Source: Streptosporangiaceae bacterium
Lineage (GTDB): Bacteria; Actinomycetota; Actinomycetes; Streptosporangiales; Streptosporangiaceae
Length of the DNA: 10,128 nucleotides
Assembly (NCBI GenBank): GCA_030043395.1
Contig: JASHXW010000003.1
Span: forward strand, 1 to 10,128
Direction of reading: 5' to 3'
Within the stretch, counting starts at the first letter, position 1. The number at the start of each line of letters is the position of its first letter. Positions 6,712 through 10,128 of the stretch are shown piece after piece. Both the position numbers and the translations under genes were made by a program. Under the pieces are notes generated by a model that made no database searches, had not been told where the DNA came from, and saw only the letters and a list, made by a program, of their open reading frames with translations.

Positions 6712-7850
6712 GACTTCGCAGCGATCGCCTTGGCGACCGCGTAGTAAGCCGGCTTGGGCTTACCGGTGTTCGTCACCAGCCCGAACCAGTCGTTGCGGTT
6801 ATTCTTGTCGGCACCCGCGTCCTGCCACGTATAGATGTAGAAGGCGTGGATCCACGATGTCGACCTGGCAATAGCGATCGCCTGAGATAGCTCGGCCGAC
6901 TCGCCGTTCGTGCCTGCACCGCCCTTAGGGCCATTCGAAACCGCGCCGAACTCAGTGATCCACACTGGTATGCCCGAGTCCTTGTAATGCGCCATGATGC
7001 TTCGGACGGATGGCGAGGTCTGCGACATCTGTGACCAGGCCGACCAGGGCTCGTAAGTGCTAGGTAGCGCCGGGTAACTGTACGGGTGCACGGCAACCGC
7101 ATTCATGTACGGCTTCGCGCCGTCGGCGTACATGTCGCTCAGGAAAGCGAGCATGCTGAGGTTCTTAGCGCTTGTCGGTATCGGAGCCAGCCCGCCGGAA
7201 ATCACGACGGCTGAAGGGTCGATCTTCTTGATAGCGCGGTAGGAGTCAGCCAGCATCTTCACGTAGAAGGCCGGATCAGCCCTGGGCTGGAAGAACTTAC
7301 TGAGGTTGGGCTCGTTCCATATCTCGAAGTCCTTGACGCCATCCTTCGCGTATCGCTTCACGACAGCCGCCGCCCAGCCAGCGAACTGCGTAGCCGAGGC
7401 CGGCCGCGGAGTGGCGTCGTGCTTCGCGTCCGCCGGAGCCGCCCAGGTCGGACAGCCGTCGATCGTCATGTCGATGCTCATCCCGGCCGCGCGGACCGCG
7501 TGGACTTCCTGGTCCAGTTGCGTCCAGTCATACGAATCTGGCCCGGCGAACTGGACCCACGACCAGTTGGCGTCGAACCTGATCGAGTTGATGCCGATGG
7601 AGCGCATCTTGGCAAGCTGAGCAGCCTGCACCGTGGCGCTCTCAGTGATGAGTTGCGGGTCGGCAATCCCGATCGGAATCGAGCGCTCCTTCGTCGCAGT
7701 TCTCCTGGCGACGGTTCGTATCGCGTGCGTCGGCCCGATGCCCCCGGGGTCCGACCGGTTGTGGGAGAGCCAGCCGATGCCCAGCGCGCATGCCAGCAGC
7801 ACCACGGCAGCCGAGGAGATGACGATCGAACGCGCCTTGGGCTGATGCAT
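6708..7850 (-). CDS. Membrane-anchored clan GH-A glycoside hydrolase (PslG/GH39-like)
   Basis: A 380-residue protein with a basic N-terminus and one hydrophobic segment (about 8-28), either an uncleaved anchor or a signal peptide. A Thr/Arg-rich linker runs to about residue 57. The rest is a TIM-barrel of clan GH-A. The acid/base glutamate is in FEIWNEPN (Glu about 180) and the nucleophile is in VWITEFG (Glu about 300), the normal spacing for strands 4 and 7. Other clan residues are the Arg of INSIRFDANWSW (about 91) and AVHPYSYP (His about 255). It would cut a beta-type glycan outside the cell. In Pseudomonas, PslG is a GH39-type hydrolase encoded in an exopolysaccharide operon; the same context suggests trimming or release of this locus's polymer. 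Family GH39 versus GH5 is not settled. The ATG is preceded by a modest AGGG. Confidence 0.88.
   Translation of the reverse strand: MHQPKARSIVISSAAVVLLACALGIGWLSHNRSDPGGIGPTHAIRTVARRTATKERSIPIGIADPQLITESATVQAAQLAKMRSIGINSIRFDANWSWVQFAGPDSYDWTQLDQEVHAVRAAGMSIDMTIDGCPTWAAPADAKHDATPRPASATQFAGWAAAVVKRYAKDGVKDFEIWNEPNLSKFFQPRADPAFYVKMLADSYRAIKKIDPSAVVISGGLAPIPTSAKNLSMLAFLSDMYADGAKPYMNAVAVHPYSYPALPSTYEPWSAWSQMSQTSPSVRSIMAHYKDSGIPVWITEFGAVSNGPKGGAGTNGESAELSQAIAIARSTSWIHAFYIYTWQDAGADKNNRNDWFGLVTNTGKPKPAYYAVAKAIAAKS
6721..6740 (+). terminator. Candidate terminator hairpin behind the GT2 gene
   Basis: GCGATCGCC (6721-6729) and GGCGACCGC (6732-6740) pair at 8 of 9 positions around TT, starting 10 bases after the GT2 stop. 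No T-run follows, which is common for actinobacterial hairpin terminators. The same bases are the C-terminal AVAKAIA codons of the opposite hydrolase gene. Confidence 0.3.
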
Positions 7851-7875
7851 GGGCCAACCCTACCCGAGGCCGAAT

Positions 7876-7898
7876 GAAGCTGTCTGGTCCTCAGCTTC
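7876..7898 (-). promoter_or_regulatory. Perfect 7-base hairpin in the leader of the hydrolase gene
   Basis: GAAGCTG (7876-7882) and CAGCTTC (7892-7898) are exact reverse complements around 9 bases. The stem ends about 25 bases before the hydrolase ATG, in the 162-base gap after the upstream membrane protein gene. No T-run follows on either strand. It may be an operator, a processing site or a partial terminator between two cotranscribed genes. No promoter was recognised in the gap. Confidence 0.33.
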
Positions 7899-8012
7899 CG
7901 CATCACGCGCTACGTTCCACTGCCGAACGCATGGCCAGCCCGCTAAATGAGACCGAACTCAGCGAAACGCGAGCGCAGAGCTCGGACCGTCCTCGGCGGT
8001 TATGCAACGAGC

Positions 8013-10128
8013 CTATTTATAGATCTGCATGCCGCCATTATCGTAAACGAGGTTCTTATTATTCCTCAGGATGCCTACCGGGTACTTGTAGGGAATCACG
8101 TCCCCGTCGTAGGAGGCAGTCGCAAGGCCAGTGTGGACTATCGAGTAGTCCAGGATGACCCAGGCGTAGGAGCGCACCAGCTGCGGGTAGGCGTCCTCGA
8201 TGTACTGGCTTCCTGCGACATTTGATGGCGAGGTGAACAGGAACCTGCTTGAGAAGTGGGTCGCCTGGACATTGGCTGGCAGAACCCCGTTTTGCCTGGA
8301 GAGCCACTGCACGCCCGCCACCTCCTGGGCGTGCACGTAGTAGCTGTCGTAGTACAAGCCCCTGTTGTTCAGGTTCAGCTGAGCGGGAGCGCCGCCAAGC
8401 AGCTGCGGAAGCAGGCCAGTCGTGGAGATGAATATTGCCACTGCGACTCCGGCGGCTACTCGTGCTGCCCAGACCTGGCCGAGCGGCCGGAGGACGGCAA
8501 TCGAGCCTGCGACGATCACCGGGGCCATCAAGATAAGCGCTTCCTGGAAGACCCGCAGGACGCTGTAGTCGACGGAAAGGTTCGGTAGCACCGTCACGAC
8601 CGCCAGCATGACAATGCCGCCGACCACAAGGCAGAGAAACTCCCAGCCGACCTGCCTTCTATACCGGCTGACCACCAGGAAGGCAATGAGGCCGACGGCC
8701 AGGAACACTAGCTCCCCGTCAGCGGCAATAAGCCGTACAGCGGTGTTCAGGCCGGCAACTGGTATGCCGATGTCCGACAACAGGTGGCCGGTGCCAGTGA
8801 CTGGAAGCAGCGGCTGCGCCACCGCAGTCACCTTCCTGCTGTACAGCGGCTCGACATAGCGCGTACGCGGAGTGTCAGTGCGAATCTTGGCGACCGCCCG
8901 GCTGTAACTGTTCAGGACCTGCTGACCTGTCGGCGATTGCCCGAATAGCGGGAGATAACTGACGTTATCGGATCTCACCGCGGCGGAGCGCCCGAGCATG
9001 CCGGAGATCGACGTCTCGACATCGCTGACGACGGCTCCGGGCGACCGGGTCGCGAGGAAGCCCCATCCGAACGTCATGATCGCCACGGCTACGAGAACCG
9101 GGGCGACGGTGACTGCTCGTTCCGCTCGCCAGGCGGGCGCGGACGAATGAGCGCCGGTCGAGCGCGACGGGACTAGGCGCATGATGCGCTGCATCGCCCA
9201 GGCGACGATCAGGATGCCGAGGAAGATGTACATGCTCGAGTAGTGCGATACCTCAACGCCCACACACGCGGCAATCAGTACCAGTTGCCGTTTCCTCAGG
9301 TCCCACGACTTGCTGGTGATCGCCAGGACACCCACGCACACGAACAAGAGCGCGACTTCCTGGCGGTTGATGAAGGGCATGTCAGTGAAGAACGTCGGGA
9401 AGCTGATGAAGTAGATCGCGGCGAGGATGGCCACCGGGACTGGCCAGTAACGGCGGGATATGGCATAGACCAGCACCGGGCAGACGGCGAAAATAAGCTG
9501 AAAGAATACCTTGTATATGTAGGGGTCATCGACGCGGAGGATCTGCGCCAGCTCAGTGGGCAGGATCGTGATGCTCAGGCAGGCGTTGTACGCGTTGTGG
9601 AGAGCCGCGATATCCCAGCGGCCGTGGGCCTCGGTCAGCTGAAAGACCTGATACTCATTCTGGATGTCGTGACCTGTCACGTACCAGCCACGCAGTGAGG
9701 TCATCAGCAGCAGGCCAAGTGACAGCAAGTACACCACTACCTGGATGACAAGCTCCCGGAGCTGGTATCTCCAGTGCAGCAGGAAGATCAGCGTCAGGGC
9801 CCCCGCGCACAGCGCTACGAGGCTCACCAGGTCGCCGGCGCCATTGTTCAGCCGGTTGGCGCCGAGCACCGCGAGCACCACGGTTGACGCCGCACCGAGC
9901 AACACGCGGCCTTCCTGGGCGCTGAGGGCAGACTCAAGTCGTGACCATGCAGCTTGCAGCGCCGACCGTGCAGCCAGCCATCCCGGCCAGCTGAGGCGTA
10001 CCTCCGACCAGGCCAGGCGGTCGCGCCAGTCCCCAGGGAACCGCCGTCGGAAGAGGTAGAGCCCGACCGTGATCAGGTCGGCGATCAGCACGACGGGAAC
10101 CGGGTCAAGCGGACGCGTGAAACCGACC
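8013..10128 (-). CDS. DUF2206-type polytopic membrane protein, probable GT-C-like enzyme, 5' end beyond window
   Basis: The longest gene here. The frame contains a GTG at 10091 but stays open through the 12 codons to the right edge, reading GFTRPLDPVPVV into a hydrophobic segment, so the real start is probably outside the window. At least 692 residues are visible (numbers from that GTG). About 13 hydrophobic segments cover 1-347 and 459-562, split by a large loop (348-458), and a soluble domain of about 130 residues ends the protein. The first large loop holds WYVTGHDIQNEYQVFQLT (136-153), with acidic residues where GT-C enzymes keep their catalytic Asp. The ending LVYDNGGMQIYK also fits DUF2206 membrane proteins. 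Such proteins are thought to use polyprenyl-phosphate sugars outside the membrane; that role is inferred. A polymerase or ligase role is the main alternative. It lies upstream of the hydrolase on the same strand. Confidence 0.75.
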   Translation of the reverse strand, partial: VGFTRPLDPVPVVLIADLITVGLYLFRRRFPGDWRDRLAWSEVRLSWPGWLAARSALQAAWSRLESALSAQEGRVLLGAASTVVLAVLGANRLNNGAGDLVSLVALCAGALTLIFLLHWRYQLRELVIQVVVYLLSLGLLLMTSLRGWYVTGHDIQNEYQVFQLTEAHGRWDIAALHNAYNACLSITILPTELAQILRVDDPYIYKVFFQLIFAVCPVLVYAISRRYWPVPVAILAAIYFISFPTFFTDMPFINRQEVALLFVCVGVLAITSKSWDLRKRQLVLIAACVGVEVSHYSSMYIFLGILIVAWAMQRIMRLVPSRSTGAHSSAPAWRAERAVTVAPVLVAVAIMTFGWGFLATRSPGAVVSDVETSISGMLGRSAAVRSDNVSYLPLFGQSPTGQQVLNSYSRAVAKIRTDTPRTRYVEPLYSRKVTAVAQPLLPVTGTGHLLSDIGIPVAGLNTAVRLIAADGELVFLAVGLIAFLVVSRYRRQVGWEFLCLVVGGIVMLAVVTVLPNLSVDYSVLRVFQEALILMAPVIVAGSIAVLRPLGQVWAARVAAGVAVAIFISTTGLLPQLLGGAPAQLNLNNRGLYYDSYYVHAQEVAGVQWLSRQNGVLPANVQATHFSSRFLFTSPSNVAGSQYIEDAYPQLVRSYAWVILDYSIVHTGLATASYDGDVIPYKYPVGILRNNKNLVYDNGGMQIYK

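Noticed and set aside
7970..7984. CGAGC/GCTCG stem about 30 bases after the DUF2206-type stop codon
   Set aside because: Only 5 pairs with a 5-base loop and no T-run; this is expected by chance in G+C-rich DNA, so it was not called a terminator.
9243..9698. Plus-strand frame of 151 codons opposite the DUF2206-type gene
   Set aside because: It is antisense to clear membrane helices and conserved motifs, is highly charged without a domain, and has no ribosome binding site worth noting.
1..10128. CRISPR arrays, tRNA or rRNA genes, insertion sequences, phage or toxin-antitoxin genes
   Set aside because: Reading both strands showed no regularly spaced repeats, cloverleaf sequences, transposase or integrase motifs, or terminal inverted repeats.

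Overview
The window is G+C-rich DNA with an actinobacterial look: heavy GTG start use, G/C-biased third codon positions, Ala/Arg-rich proteins and short start/stop overlaps. It is not as extreme as typical Streptomyces DNA. No rRNA, tRNA, CRISPR array, insertion sequence or phage gene was seen. The genus cannot be named from the sequence. Most of the window is a cell-surface or exopolysaccharide locus.

Left edge (1-1136). A secreted NHL/beta-propeller protein (minus strand) runs off the left edge. Next is a 30-codon plus-strand remnant of a YCII/DGPF-domain gene that keeps its ribosome binding site. A GNAT acetyltransferase (minus) has its stop codon inside that remnant. This looks like an old rearrangement junction flanking the glycan locus.

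Core (1200-4937, all minus, transcribed right to left). A 12-helix Wzx/MOP-type flippase is followed by two GT4 glycosyltransferases. The genes overlap by 8 and 4 bases, so this is a tight operon. Two retaining cytosolic GT4 enzymes plus a flippase fit assembly of a lipid-linked oligosaccharide on the inner membrane face and its export.

Divergent control region (4938-5388). This gap of about 450 bases holds a TTGACA -35 box inside an operator-like dyad facing right, a 15-base direct repeat facing the flippase operon, and a doubtful 80-codon ORF coupled by ATGA to the flippase start.

Right half (5389-10128). A plus-strand GT2 polyprenyl-phosphate glycosyltransferase with C-terminal membrane helices meets a minus-strand membrane-anchored clan GH-A glycoside hydrolase (PslG-like in context), and their stop codons overlap. 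Upstream of the hydrolase on the minus strand is a large polytopic protein of the DUF2206 type, probably a GT-C-like enzyme. Its 5' end lies beyond the right edge.

How they may work together (inference). The GT4 pair builds a lipid-linked glycan that the flippase exports. The GT2 protein charges polyprenyl phosphate with a sugar that the GT-C-like protein could use outside the membrane. The anchored hydrolase trims or releases the product. The polymerase, chain-length regulator and initiating phosphoglycosyltransferase are not in the window.
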